A stretch of 64,000 nt of DNA from Candidatus Polarisedimenticolaceae bacterium. GTDB taxonomy: Bacteria > Acidobacteriota > Polarisedimenticolia > Polarisedimenticolales > DASRJG01. Both the position numbers and the translations under genes were made by a program. The notes beneath the pieces are model-generated. The model was not told the DNA's origin and made no database searches. It worked only from the letters and a program-made list of their open reading frames with translations. Shown one piece after another: positions 25,314 through 35,157 of this stretch. Location of the stretch: contig DASUCV010000009.1 of the NCBI GenBank assembly GCA_036275915.1, positions 159,198 through 223,197 on the forward strand. The letters run 5' to 3'. Positions within the stretch are counted from its first letter, which is position 1. The number at the start of each line of letters is the position of its first letter.

Positions 25314-28300
25314 ATGATGCGCGTGATGACGGCGATCGTGGTGGGACTCTTCATCGGAACGGGAGCGGCCGCAGCGGAGACGGCGCCGCCCGACTCGTGG
25401 TCGCACGAGGTCCTCGGGAAGCTCGCCGCGCAGGAGTACCGCTTCTCGTGGCACGACGGCGTTCTCACCGCGCCGAACCGGGCGCACGGCCTGAGGATGC
25501 GCGTACGCGCCGACGGCTTCTCGATCGAGTCGCGCACGGAGGGCGAGGCGGCGTTCCTGCTCGACCTGCGCCTCGCGATGCTGGGCCGCGGCGACACGCT
25601 CGCGCCCGTCGAGGCGGGCCTCGTCGTGGGCGACGAGGCGAAGGCGGAGCTGCGGCGGCCGCAGGCCACCGAGTGGCTCCAGAACCGGACCGAAGGTGTC
25701 GAGCACGGCCTCTCCATCGCGCGCCCACCCGCCGGAAGCGAAGGGCGTCTCGTGATCGCGTTCGAGCTGGGCGGCAACACCCTCGCCTACCCCGAAGGGA
25801 GCGACGGGAGGAGCATCCTGTTCCGCGACGGCCGCGGGGCCGCGGTCGTGCGTTACGGCGGGCTCGTCGTGAAGGATGCGCGCGGCGAAGCGCTCCCGGC
25901 GGCGATGACCGTGGCGCCGGGGATCCTGCGCATCGAGGTCGACGACCACGGCGCCGTCTACCCGGTCACGGTCGATCCGCTCGCGACGTCGCCGCAGTGG
26001 GACGTCTCGATCAACCAGGCGGGGGCGCGCTTCGGCAGCTCGCTGGCGGCCGCCGGCGACGTCAACGGGGACGGCTACAGCGACGTGATGGTCGCGGCGT
26101 ACGCGTACGACGACGGCGAGACCGACGAGGGGAAGGTCTTCCTCTATTACGGCGGCCCCTCCGGCCTCTCGACGACGCCCGCCTGGACCGCGCAATCGAA
26201 CCAGGCCGGCGGGGGCATGGGATCGTCCTGCGCGGCCGCCGGCGACGTCAACGACGACGGCTACGGCGACGTCATCATCGGCGCCTACACCTACGATCAC
26301 GGCGCGACCGACGCGGGAGCGGCGTTCATCTGGCTCGGCGGGCCGTCCGGGCTCGGAGCCGACGGCACCCCGGCCAACGCCGCGTGGGTGGTCTACGGGA
26401 CGCAGACGAACGAGCACCTGGGCCAGCGCGTCGCGCGCGCCGGCGACGTCAACAAGGACGGCTACGACGACGTGATCGTCGGCGCACCCGGCTATTCGGG
26501 CGCCGCGAAGGGAGACGGCGCGGCGTTCGTGTACCACGGCAGCGCCACGGTTCCGTCGACCGTCCCGAACTGGACGGGGACCGTGAGCGGCGTCCATGCC
26601 GGCGCCGGATTCGGCTCCGCGGTCGCCACCGCCGGGGACGTCAACGGCGACGGCTACGACGACGTCATCGTCGGCGCGCCGAACTACGCCGCGACCCTCA
26701 CCGACGAAGGCGCGATCTTCGTCTACCGCGGCTCGGCGGGCGGCCTCTCGACCTCGGTGTCGTTCCAGGCGAACGGCGGGGAGGCCGGCGCGCTCCTCGG
26801 CTACTCGGTCGCCGGCGTCGGCGACGAGAACGGCGACGGCTACGCCGACTTCGCGGCAGGCGCGCCCCATGCCGACGGAAACGGGTTCACCGACTGCGGG
26901 AAGATCGAGCTCTGGGTGGGCGGCAGCGGGACGCCGCTCGATCTGTGGCAGTTCTTCGCGCCTCAGAACTCCGCCCAGCTCGGCTTCTCGCTCTCGGCCG
27001 CGGGCGACGTCAACGGCGACGGCTTCGCGGACATCCTCGCCGGGTCGGACGTGTGGGACGGTACCTTCACCGACGAGGGGCGCGCCTGGCTCTTCCTCGG
27101 CAAGTCCGGGACGCCCTCGTCGACGCCGTCGTGGACGGTCGACGGCGGACAGGCGTTCGCCTACGCCGGCGACGCCGTCTCGGGCGCGGGCGACGTCAAC
27201 GGCGACGGCTACTCCGACGTCATCGTCGGCGTGTACGGCTGGGACGACGCGCAGGCCGACTCGGGCGACGCGCGCGTCTACCTCGGCTCCGCGGCGGGGC
27301 TGAAGACGACCCCCGACACGACCGTGACCCCGGGTCAGGCGTTCGCGCAGTTCGGCTACGCCGTCGCCGGCGCCGGCGACGTCAACGGCGACGGCTTCTC
27401 GGACGTCATCGTCGGCGCTTGGCAGTATGACGACGGCGAGAGCAACGAAGGGGCCGCGTTCATCTACCACGGCGGGCCGAACGGCCTGTCGACCGTCCCG
27501 AACGCGACGATCGAGGGGAACCAGGCCGGCGGCTTCTTCGGCTGGAACGTGGCCGCGGCCGGCGACGTCAACGGCGACGGCTACGGCGACGTCATCGTCG
27601 GCGCCTACGCGTTCGACAATCCGGGAGCCGAGAGCGGCGCGGCGTGGGTCTACCGGGGCAGCGCGTCCGGAATCACCGGCACGCGCTGGGACGTGACCCC
27701 GGTTCAGACCGGCGCCGAAGCGGGCTGGTCGGTCGCCGGCGCCGGCGACGTCAACGGCGACGGGTACGCCGACGTCCTCATCGGGGCGATCCACTGGGAC
27801 GTGGCGACGACCGATGAGGGCGCCGACTTCATCGCTTACGGCGGGTCCTCCGGGCCGGGAGCACCCCAGCGCTTCGGCGCCTCGCTCGGCACGTCGTTCA
27901 TGCGGATGGGGCAGCTCGTCGCGAGCGCCGGCGACGTCAACGGCGACGGCTACTCCGACGTCCTCGTCGGCATGGAGACCTGGGACGGCTTCGGAGGCGG
28001 CGATCACGGCAAGGTCTACCTCTTCATGGGCGGCGCCGCCGGGATCTCGGCGAATCCAGCGAGCTGGTCTCCCGAGGGGAGCGTGCCTCAACAACACTTC
28101 GGATCGGCGGCCGCCTCCGCGGGCGACGTCAACGGCGACGGCTACGGCGACATCGTCATCGGCGCGTCGGGCTACGCGAACGGCCAGACGGGGGAGGGCC
28201 GCGCGCTCGTCTACCTCGGCGGCCCCGGCGGACCGTCACCCTCCCCGTCGTGGACGTTCGAGACCGACCAGGCGAGCGCCGCGCTCGGCAACGGCCAGAC

Positions 28301-29543
28301 CTCGGTGAGCTCCGCGGGCGACGTCAACGGCGACGGCTACTCGGACGTCATCGTCGGCGCCTCGGGCTGGACCGAAGGAGGCAACACGGGCGCCGGGAAG
28401 GCGTGGCTCTTCCTCGGCTCGGCGTCGGGCCTCTCGCCCGTGCCCGCGTGGAGCGTGGTCGGCGCGACGTTCGGCAACTCGCTCGGCTACTCCGTCGCCT
28501 GCGCGGGCGACGTCAACGCCGACGGCTACGCCGACGTCGTCATCGGCGAGCGCTACAACGGCGACGGCGGCAACACGCAGCAGGGCAAGGCCTACGTCTA
28601 TTACGGGAACGGCGGCACCGGCGGAAAGAGCCACAACACACGGCAGTTCAACGGCAGCTTCACGCGCAACGTCGCGCCGCTCGGGGCCGTCGACGGAGAC
28701 GGGACGTTGCTCGCCTCTCACACGAGCTGGTACGCGTGGGGGTTCGACGGCGGCCATCCGGAGGTCGAGGTCAAACCGTTGACGAGTGCCTTCAACGGTA
28801 CGGGCACCGTCGTCGGATTCGGATCGTCCGCCCACGGGTCGGTCAACGCCACGACCTCGGTCTTCGGTCTGTCGCCTCTGACCGCCTACAAGTGGCGCGT
28901 GCGGTATCGTGACTTGCGGTCGCCTTACATTCCGCGCACCCCCTGGTTCGACATCGCCGACACCTCACGGACGCTCACCGACTTCCGGACGCCGTGCCAC
29001 CCGTCGACGTGGTACCAGGATTCCGACGGCGACGGCCACGGGAATCCCAACGTCACGGTCTCCTCGTGCCTCATCGTCATCGGCTACTCGCTCGTCGGCG
29101 ACGACTGCGACGACACGAACGCCGCGAAGTATCCCGGGAACACCGAGATCTGCGACGGCCTCGACAACAACTGCGACGGCATCGTCGACAACGCGGCGCC
29201 GCCCTCGGGCGCGAGCCAGATCACGGTGGCGAAGTCGGGGTTCACCGCGATCCTCTCGTGGTCGCCGATCGCCGGAGCGTCGTCGTACGATGCGGTGCGC
29301 GGCAGCCTCTCGACGTTGCGCGCGTTCACCGGGAACTACACGGCCGCGTTGAACGCCTGCCTCGCGAACGACACGGCGGGGCCGACGGTGTCCGACACGA
29401 GCGTGCCGCCCGTGGGCGATGCCGCGTGGTACCTCTTGCGCGGCGTCAACTGCGGCGGCGGCGGGAGCTACGACGAAGGGGTGCCGTCGCAGGCGGCGCC
29501 GCGCGACGCAGAGATCGCCGCGTCGTCCTCCGCCTGTCCGTAG
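25314..29543 (+). CDS. Giant secreted FG-GAP (integrin-alpha-like) protein with MopE-like motif and ACP module
   Basis: The product has about 1409 residues. ATG 25314 has GGGAGG seven bases upstream; GTG 25311 is an alternative. Order: signal peptide; N-terminal domain to ~225; fourteen FG-GAP repeats from ~232 to ~1080, each with an AGDVNGDGYSDVIVG-type calcium loop (DxNxDGxxD); an FnIII-like stretch near 1100-1230; a MopE-type motif at 1233-1293 (DSDGDGHGN, ICDGLDNNCDGIVD); and the terminal module (YDAVRGSLSTLR, NCGGGGSYDEGVPSQ) ending SSACP. Fourteen blades would make two seven-bladed propellers. It is probably surface-exposed and calcium-dependent, perhaps adhesive. It is flanked by a response regulator and its likely kinase. 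Confidence 0.92.
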   Translation: MMRVMTAIVVGLFIGTGAAAAETAPPDSWSHEVLGKLAAQEYRFSWHDGVLTAPNRAHGLRMRVRADGFSIESRTEGEAAFLLDLRLAMLGRGDTLAPVEAGLVVGDEAKAELRRPQATEWLQNRTEGVEHGLSIARPPAGSEGRLVIAFELGGNTLAYPEGSDGRSILFRDGRGAAVVRYGGLVVKDARGEALPAAMTVAPGILRIEVDDHGAVYPVTVDPLATSPQWDVSINQAGARFGSSLAAAGDVNGDGYSDVMVAAYAYDDGETDEGKVFLYYGGPSGLSTTPAWTAQSNQAGGGMGSSCAAAGDVNDDGYGDVIIGAYTYDHGATDAGAAFIWLGGPSGLGADGTPANAAWVVYGTQTNEHLGQRVARAGDVNKDGYDDVIVGAPGYSGAAKGDGAAFVYHGSATVPSTVPNWTGTVSGVHAGAGFGSAVATAGDVNGDGYDDVIVGAPNYAATLTDEGAIFVYRGSAGGLSTSVSFQANGGEAGALLGYSVAGVGDENGDGYADFAAGAPHADGNGFTDCGKIELWVGGSGTPLDLWQFFAPQNSAQLGFSLSAAGDVNGDGFADILAGSDVWDGTFTDEGRAWLFLGKSGTPSSTPSWTVDGGQAFAYAGDAVSGAGDVNGDGYSDVIVGVYGWDDAQADSGDARVYLGSAAGLKTTPDTTVTPGQAFAQFGYAVAGAGDVNGDGFSDVIVGAWQYDDGESNEGAAFIYHGGPNGLSTVPNATIEGNQAGGFFGWNVAAAGDVNGDGYGDVIVGAYAFDNPGAESGAAWVYRGSASGITGTRWDVTPVQTGAEAGWSVAGAGDVNGDGYADVLIGAIHWDVATTDEGADFIAYGGSSGPGAPQRFGASLGTSFMRMGQLVASAGDVNGDGYSDVLVGMETWDGFGGGDHGKVYLFMGGAAGISANPASWSPEGSVPQQHFGSAAASAGDVNGDGYGDIVIGASGYANGQTGEGRALVYLGGPGGPSPSPSWTFETDQASAALGNGQTSVSSAGDVNGDGYSDVIVGASGWTEGGNTGAGKAWLFLGSASGLSPVPAWSVVGATFGNSLGYSVACAGDVNADGYADVVIGERYNGDGGNTQQGKAYVYYGNGGTGGKSHNTRQFNGSFTRNVAPLGAVDGDGTLLASHTSWYAWGFDGGHPEVEVKPLTSAFNGTGTVVGFGSSAHGSVNATTSVFGLSPLTAYKWRVRYRDLRSPYIPRTPWFDIADTSRTLTDFRTPCHPSTWYQDSDGDGHGNPNVTVSSCLIVIGYSLVGDDCDDTNAAKYPGNTEICDGLDNNCDGIVDNAAPPSGASQITVAKSGFTAILSWSPIAGASSYDAVRGSLSTLRAFTGNYTAALNACLANDTAGPTVSDTSVPPVGDAAWYLLRGVNCGGGGSYDEGVPSQAAPRDAEIAASSSACP
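26050..28540 (+). repeat. Fourteen in-gene DNA repeats encoding FG-GAP blades
   Basis: The core GCGACGTCAACGGCGACGGC recurs with few changes fourteen times at irregular intervals of about 150-220 bases, always in frame. Low synonymous divergence between cores suggests expansion or homogenisation by recombination. Confidence 0.85.
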
Positions 29544-29550
29544 GAGTTCC

Positions 29551-32403
29551 TCACTCGGAGCCGGGTGCGAAGACGAGGGAGACGACGGTCCCCGCGTGCG
29601 GTCCGTTCGACCAGGTGAGCTTCGCGTCGATCTCTTCGGCGCGCCGGCGCATGCTGTCGAGGCCGAGCCCACTGCCGAGGCGGGCGGACGGTTCCGCCGG
29701 CATGCCGGCGCCGTCGTCGGTCACGGTCAGCCGCCATCGCCTTCCCTCGGGAACGAGTGCGAGGCGCACCTCCTCCGCGCGCGCGTGCTGCGCCGCGTTG
29801 TGGAGCGCCTCGAGGCCGACGAGGAAGGCGTTGCGCCGCACCGCGAGCGACAGCGGCACGGCCGGGAGGTCGCTCGGGATCTCGCTCACGAACCTCGGCC
29901 GATCGTCGGGGAAGAGCGCGCCGCCGCGGGCGACGAGATGGGCGGCGAGCGATTCCAGGGTCGCAGCGCCCGGCTTGAGCGACCATACGATGTCGGTGAG
30001 CGACGCGCTCAGACCACCCGCGATGTCGCCGAGCTGGGCGCCGGCACGCACGCGCTTCTCGGCGTCGAGCCCCTCGCGCGAGAGCACGCTCGACAGGAGG
30101 CCGATGCTGCCGAGACCGGAGCCCAGCTCGTCGTGCAGGTCCATCGCGATCCGCGCGCGCTGGCGCTCGAGGCGGATGACCTGGCCGACCCGCACGCGGA
30201 AGCCGACGTAGAGCAGAGCGGCGCCGCCGATCGCCGCCGCGGCGAAGAACCAAGGCTCGAGGTACCACGGCCGCGCGACGCGGAAGGCGAAGCTCGCCGG
30301 ACGCTCGCTCCATCGCGCACCGTCGAGCGTCGCCTCGATGCCGACGTCGTATGCGCCGGGCGCGAGGTCGGCGAAGTGCAGGCTCGGCTCGGTGGTCTCG
30401 GTGGACCAGTCCTCTCCTGCGCGCAAGCGGGTCCGATAGCGGATGCGTGACGGGTCGCGATAGCTGAGCGCGGCGAACCGCAGCTCGAGGCGATTCCGCC
30501 GGTAAGGGAGGACGAGCGAGGGAGTATCGGGAAGGGGCGATCCGTCGGCCGTCGCCGCGACGAGGACGACGGTCGGCGGCGTCGTGGAGAGGAGCCGCGA
30601 CGACGCGGGCGTGTAGGCGATCCCGCCCATGCCGATGTAGAGATCCCGATCGGGAGTCTCCACGATCTCGCTGATGCTCAAGCTCGGCATCCCCTGCCAC
30701 GCCGAGAGGCTCTCGACGATCGCGAGACGCCCCGCGTCTCCTTCGCGCACGCGAACCGCGAAGCCCGCGCCGGTGATCCAGGTCGTCCCGTCGCCGCCGG
30801 GAGAGAGCGAGTTCAAGAGGCGCGACGGAAGATCGTCGTTCCCCGCCGCGGGTTGCCACGTCCTGCCGTCGAACGCGAAGAGGCCGCCCTGGGACGTCGC
30901 CGTCCACACCGAGCCTCGTGGCGTCTCGAGGAAGTCGACGATCGTCGAGGCGCCCTTCAGCGTCTCGCACGTCCATGCGCGAACGCCCGCGAGAACCTCA
31001 CGCGTGCGTTGCCGGCAGATCGTCTCGTCGCGGGCGACGAACAGCTCGCCATCGCGGCTCTCGAACGCGCGCCAGGAGGTCGGCCCGCGCGCCGGCGGTC
31101 CCGGAAACGACGTGACGACCATCCGCACGTCGGTCGTGTCGTGCGAGGCGTGGATGAGGCCGGCATCCGTCGGCATCCACACGCCGCCGTCTCCCGCCTC
31201 GGCGCAGCGGTGGTTCACGCCGACGCCGGGCATCGGCACGACGCGCCTCTGACCTTCCGGCCCCCAGAGCGACAGCTCGTTCGCGCGCACGACCGTCCAG
31301 ACCGCATCGCCGTCGGTGGGGCACGGGAAGGTCAACGTCGGCGGTCCGCGACGGAGCACGCCGGGCTTGCCGTGCGTGAGATCGAGAAGCTCCGTTCCGA
31401 ACCAGCCGCCGGCCCAGATCCCCAGCTTTCCCGTGCTCAGCGAGCGCACGGCGGGCAGGAACCCCGGCATCTGGCGCATGACCGTGTCCGGCTCGGGGTA
31501 CTGCATGAGCCCCGCTTCGTACGAGGCGACCCAGAGGCTGCCCTCGCGGTCGACGTAGATCGAGTTGCACCCGCGGAGGCCGTCGTCGCGGCCGATCATC
31601 TCCGGAGGCTGCCCGGGCCTCACGACGTCGATCTCGGTGTCGAAGGCGATCCAAACGGCCTCACCGCGCTTCCTCAGCCCGACGAGCCGCTTCCAGCTCG
31701 AGAGGAGGTCGTGCTCGACGCCTCCTTGGATCTCTCCGATCGTGAAGACACCTCGCCTCCAGCGCGCGCAGACGATCGTCCGATCGTCCGGCTCCTCGAC
31801 ACGTAAAGTCTCGGGCGCGGAGACGAGGCGCGTCCGCGTGCCGTCCGGCGCGATGCGGACCGCCCCCTCCGGATCGAGTGCGAGGATGCTGCCGTGGCGG
31901 CCGGGGAAGAGGGTGAAGCCGTCGAGCGACGTCTCGCGCGCGGCCTCGATCCTGGTCCAGCTCCCCCGGGGATCGCGGCGCAGGAGCGCCGGTCCCTCCG
32001 GATGCACCCAGAGCGCCCCATCGTCCGAAACAGCTGCGCCATGCACCTTCACGACCGGCCGCCCCTCGGCGTCGGTGACCGGCTCCGCAGAGGCGCCGTG
32101 CGCCCGCCAGAGGGACGATTCGGTGTCGGTGAAGTAGACGTCGTCGAAGGCGCCTGCCGCGTCGATCACGCTGCTCGACGCCGGAGAGATCTTGAGGAAC
32201 TCGCGGCCGTCGAACCGGTACAGGCCCGTCGGCGTCGCGATCCAAAGGAATCCGGTCCGGTCCTGAACGACACCGGCGACCGAAGATGCCGCGAGCCCGC
32301 TCTGATAGCCGAACGTCCGTGACAAGCGCTCCGCGGCGTGGCTCGTCCCGTAGATGGCGGACGCGATCAGGAACGAAGCGAGCAGGCTCCTCAGCCGAAC
32401 CAA
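29551..32403 (-). CDS. Sensor histidine kinase with two-component regulator propeller
   Basis: This encodes 950 residues. The start is probably TTG 32403 after AAGGAGG; no ATG is available. A signal peptide is followed by periplasmic beta-propeller repeats to ~600 (TGFLWIATPTGLYRFDG, REGSLWVASYEAGLMQYP), a Y_Y_Y-type domain (~620-710) and a membrane helix near 717-737. The kinase core is HisKA_3 with His757 (MDLHDELGSGLGS), an N-box (LEALHNAAQHA) and ATP-lid motifs (DDGAGM, GSGLGLDSMRRRAEEI). It probably senses extracellular carbohydrate or another polymer and phosphorylates the NarL-type regulator at 24532. It is convergent with the FG-GAP gene, only seven bases away. Confidence 0.9.
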   Translation of the reverse strand: MVRLRSLLASFLIASAIYGTSHAAERLSRTFGYQSGLAASSVAGVVQDRTGFLWIATPTGLYRFDGREFLKISPASSSVIDAAGAFDDVYFTDTESSLWRAHGASAEPVTDAEGRPVVKVHGAAVSDDGALWVHPEGPALLRRDPRGSWTRIEAARETSLDGFTLFPGRHGSILALDPEGAVRIAPDGTRTRLVSAPETLRVEEPDDRTIVCARWRRGVFTIGEIQGGVEHDLLSSWKRLVGLRKRGEAVWIAFDTEIDVVRPGQPPEMIGRDDGLRGCNSIYVDREGSLWVASYEAGLMQYPEPDTVMRQMPGFLPAVRSLSTGKLGIWAGGWFGTELLDLTHGKPGVLRRGPPTLTFPCPTDGDAVWTVVRANELSLWGPEGQRRVVPMPGVGVNHRCAEAGDGGVWMPTDAGLIHASHDTTDVRMVVTSFPGPPARGPTSWRAFESRDGELFVARDETICRQRTREVLAGVRAWTCETLKGASTIVDFLETPRGSVWTATSQGGLFAFDGRTWQPAAGNDDLPSRLLNSLSPGGDGTTWITGAGFAVRVREGDAGRLAIVESLSAWQGMPSLSISEIVETPDRDLYIGMGGIAYTPASSRLLSTTPPTVVLVAATADGSPLPDTPSLVLPYRRNRLELRFAALSYRDPSRIRYRTRLRAGEDWSTETTEPSLHFADLAPGAYDVGIEATLDGARWSERPASFAFRVARPWYLEPWFFAAAAIGGAALLYVGFRVRVGQVIRLERQRARIAMDLHDELGSGLGSIGLLSSVLSREGLDAEKRVRAGAQLGDIAGGLSASLTDIVWSLKPGAATLESLAAHLVARGGALFPDDRPRFVSEIPSDLPAVPLSLAVRRNAFLVGLEALHNAAQHARAEEVRLALVPEGRRWRLTVTDDGAGMPAEPSARLGSGLGLDSMRRRAEEIDAKLTWSNGPHAGTVVSLVFAPGSE

Positions 32404-32435
32404 GCGGCCTCCTTGGGAGGCGCAGTATGGTCCAG

Positions 32436-35072
32436 CTACGGGCAAGCTCCCGTGCTGTCCTGGCTCCTCGGTCCCGCGGTGGCGCTCCCGGCGGGGCCGA
32501 GGCCGGCGCCGTTTCCGGCGCGGACGAGGTACCAGTAGAGGGTGCTGTCGGGAACGGTGTCGTTGACGCTCGCCGCGGTCGAGGTCGTCGTGAGCCTGAG
32601 GCAGGAGTCGGTCGCGGGGCCGAGCAGGTTGGGGAGGTCGGGCCCCGCGCCGCGGAAGATGTCGTAGAACGACCCGCCGGTCACCGCGCTCCACGCCAGC
32701 GTCGTCTTGTTCGTGTAGCGCAGGTTCAACGCCTCGAGCGTCGGGGCCGTGACGCTGCAGACATTGCACGTGAAGCCGTTCGCGAACCCGGGGGTGAGCG
32801 ACCACGCGTTCAACGATCCGGTGTCGCCGCTGCCGATGTTCTGGACCTCGAGCGTCCACGTGCCGGCCGAGGGGGTGCCGTCGAACGACGACAGGGGCTG
32901 GCGCGGCCGGAAGTGTCCGGTGAACGGCGCCGTCGCGGTCTCGATGTCTTGAGGCGCCTCGTCGTCGAAGACCGTGCCGGTGTAGTTTTGGCCGGCATCC
33001 CCTTCGCCGTAGGAGAGGAGGCTCCGCCGTCCGTCCGGGCCGACGAGCACGATGACGAGGTCGGCGTCGTACGACTGGTTCAGGGTGACACCGACGTCGA
33101 GGTCCGCGAGGTTCGCTCCCGGCGGAACGACGAGCGTCGATGTCGTCGTCGACAGATCGACGATCGGCTTCGGCACGTCGGAAGACGCGAAGGTGCTCGT
33201 CGAGAACGCCGGCAGGCCGATGCGCACGGAGAATGTGCGCGTGAACGATCCCTGCCCGGTGGTCGCGTTGAGCGTGAACGCGATCGGGGTGCCGCAGGCC
33301 GCGCTCGCATCCACCGTGAATGCGTAGCCGGGCGCGTTGCTCGACGCCGTGGCCCTGGTTGGGATGCTCGGGAACGTCGCATTGGCGCGCGTCACCGTGA
33401 CGCCGGGCGTCGTCGTCGAGAGGGTCGCCGTGACGCCGGTGAGCGTCACCCCTCCATCGTTCTTGAGCGCGACGGAGAGCGCGACGTCCTCGCCGGGATC
33501 GACGGCGCCGTTCGCGCTCCCGGTGCCGCCGGCCGCGCACGTGTCGGTGAGCGTGCTCGACGCGTAGGCCAGAGACGGCCCGCAGATGATCCCCTGCTGG
33601 CACTCGTCGGGGACAGAGTCCCCGTTGCAGTCGGCGCTCGTCTGGTTGGCGACGTCGGTGACGTCGGAGATCCCGTTCCCGTTGCAATCGGGGAAGACGC
33701 GGACGTAGTAAACGTCTTGCTCGCCGTTGAAGGTCGCGGTGTAGGCGACGTCGGCGCCGGTCGCGGCGGAGACGATCCCGATGTAGTCGCCCATCTTGTT
33801 CTGGTCCGGATAGCCCAGCGTGCTGTCGAACACCGGGCTCACCGCGACGTTCGGCGACCACGTGACACCGGCGTCGAGCGAGTACGCGTAGTAGAGCTGC
33901 ACGAGGTTCGACTGGCCGGTGTTCCGCGAGTCGTTCCACACCACGTCGATCCGCCCGTTCGGCGCGACGGAGTGCGCGGTGAACCACTGCCAGTTCGATT
34001 GCGAGGGATCGTCGTTGATCCGGACCGGGGCGCTCCAGGTGTTGCCGCCGTCGGTGCTGCGGCTCAGCATCGCGTCCACCGGATCGGCTCCGGTGACCGA
34101 AGCGGCGAGGTAGACGTAGCCCTTGGTGAGCCCGCTCGAGCGATCGACGGCGATCTCCCCCTGCCCCATGAGGCCTTCCGGGTTCGGCGCGGCGCCGAGG
34201 AGCATGCCGCCGGCGAGGTTGACGCGCTTGCCGGTGAACGTCGGCGTGACCGTCGGGTTGCTCGCATTCGTCGACTTCGCCACCACGAAGTGCGCGAAGT
34301 CCTGCGTCACCGTCCCGTCGACGCCGGCGGAGTAGAGTTCGCCGCTCGGGCCGACGGCGAGGATGCCGAAGGTCGGCCACGTGGCGACGGAGACGGGCGA
34401 TTGGAAGCTGGCGCCCCCGTTCGTCGATCGCGTGAGGACGTTCGTGCCGCAGCACGACGTGAAGCGCTGCCAGATCCCGTAGAGGAAGCCGCTCGACGCG
34501 CCGCCGCTCTTGTCGACGACGAACCAGTTCTTGTCGCCGCCGAACTCGCTGACCGGCGCCATCCAGCTCACGCCGCCGTTCGTCGAGCGCCAGACGTCCG
34601 CGGTGAAGGTATCGCCCTTGAGGCTCTGATAATAGAAGTTCCCTTGCAAGTCGGTATCGAGCGAGGGGTCGCTACGGAAGATCCCCGGCTGGAGCGTCCC
34701 CGGGAAGGTCCACGTTTGGCCGCTGTCGAAGCTGTACGCCCACCCCGCCTGCCGGAAGTTCGAGGCCACCGAGTCGAACTGCCGCCAGCCGATCACGATG
34801 TTCGCCGGGTTCGTCGGGCTGACGGCGATCGACGGCTCGTTCGCCGCGTCGCCGACGATGTTCTGCCCGAGCGAGTCCACGTTGACCTGGAAGCTCTGGT
34901 ACGGGCCTTGGGCGACCGTCCGGACCGGCGAACGCGCGAGCGGGTTGTCCCGCGCCGCCTGCGGCGCGGGCGAATCGTCGGGAGCTTCGACCTCGACTTG
35001 GTGCTTGGGCTTGGCGATCGCCGCCCCGAAGGCGAGCGGCAGGAGAAGAAAGAAGACCGGCAGTCGCCTCAT
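32436..35072 (-). CDS. Secreted BNR/sialidase-fold protein with P-domain and ACP module
   Basis: The product has 878 residues. Signal peptide MRRLPVFFLLLPLAFGAAIA is followed by a BNR-type propeller at ~50-440 (Asp-box-like STNGGVSW, SFDSGQTW, STDGGNTW, SLDAGVTW), then a calcium-binding dockerin-like loop (DCNGNGISDVTDV, DCNGDSVPDECQ), a CARDB-like domain (PGEDVALSVALKNDG), and a proprotein-convertase P-domain (YDADLVIVLVGPDG, GTWTLEVQNIGSGDTGSLNAW). The last ~97 residues are a shortened C-terminal module (AWSAVTGGSFYDIFRG, YWYLVRAGN) ending TGACP but lacking SYDEGxPSQ. TATATT lies nine bases before ATG 35072. Function unknown; a glycan-binding or hydrolase-like surface protein is possible. 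Confidence 0.88.
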   Translation of the reverse strand: MRRLPVFFLLLPLAFGAAIAKPKHQVEVEAPDDSPAPQAARDNPLARSPVRTVAQGPYQSFQVNVDSLGQNIVGDAANEPSIAVSPTNPANIVIGWRQFDSVASNFRQAGWAYSFDSGQTWTFPGTLQPGIFRSDPSLDTDLQGNFYYQSLKGDTFTADVWRSTNGGVSWMAPVSEFGGDKNWFVVDKSGGASSGFLYGIWQRFTSCCGTNVLTRSTNGGASFQSPVSVATWPTFGILAVGPSGELYSAGVDGTVTQDFAHFVVAKSTNASNPTVTPTFTGKRVNLAGGMLLGAAPNPEGLMGQGEIAVDRSSGLTKGYVYLAASVTGADPVDAMLSRSTDGGNTWSAPVRINDDPSQSNWQWFTAHSVAPNGRIDVVWNDSRNTGQSNLVQLYYAYSLDAGVTWSPNVAVSPVFDSTLGYPDQNKMGDYIGIVSAATGADVAYTATFNGEQDVYYVRVFPDCNGNGISDVTDVANQTSADCNGDSVPDECQQGIICGPSLAYASSTLTDTCAAGGTGSANGAVDPGEDVALSVALKNDGGVTLTGVTATLSTTTPGVTVTRANATFPSIPTRATASSNAPGYAFTVDASAACGTPIAFTLNATTGQGSFTRTFSVRIGLPAFSTSTFASSDVPKPIVDLSTTTSTLVVPPGANLADLDVGVTLNQSYDADLVIVLVGPDGRRSLLSYGEGDAGQNYTGTVFDDEAPQDIETATAPFTGHFRPRQPLSSFDGTPSAGTWTLEVQNIGSGDTGSLNAWSLTPGFANGFTCNVCSVTAPTLEALNLRYTNKTTLAWSAVTGGSFYDIFRGAGPDLPNLLGPATDSCLRLTTTSTAASVNDTVPDSTLYWYLVRAGNGAGLGPAGSATAGPRSQDSTGACP

Positions 35073-35081
35073 GGCCGCGGG

Positions 35082-35087
35082 AATATA
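35082..35087 (-). promoter_or_regulatory. TATATT -10-like element before the BNR protein gene
   Basis: TATATT on the minus strand is nine bases upstream of ATG 35072, with no ribosome site between them. The transcript would start within about three bases of the codon. Confidence 0.5.
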
Positions 35088-35157
35088 CGCCCACCGTGGC
35101 CGCGAGGTTGTTGGTTCGCAGGCTCACCCGAACGAATCGTGAACGGCTCGCGGACCC

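Noticed and set aside
25179..28097. Open frame of 972 codons on the minus strand with a repetitive appearance
   Set aside because: The repeats mirror the FG-GAP DNA repeats on the plus strand, and the frame has no start context.
26050..28540. Regularly recurring short DNA repeats considered as a CRISPR array
   Set aside because: The spacing is irregular at 150-220 bases, all repeats are in frame and encode FG-GAP calcium loops, and no cas genes are present.
32404..34455. Upstream extension of the histidine-kinase frame
   Set aside because: It lies over the BNR protein gene in another frame and is Arg-rich. AAGGAGG before TTG 32403 and the following signal peptide mark the real start.
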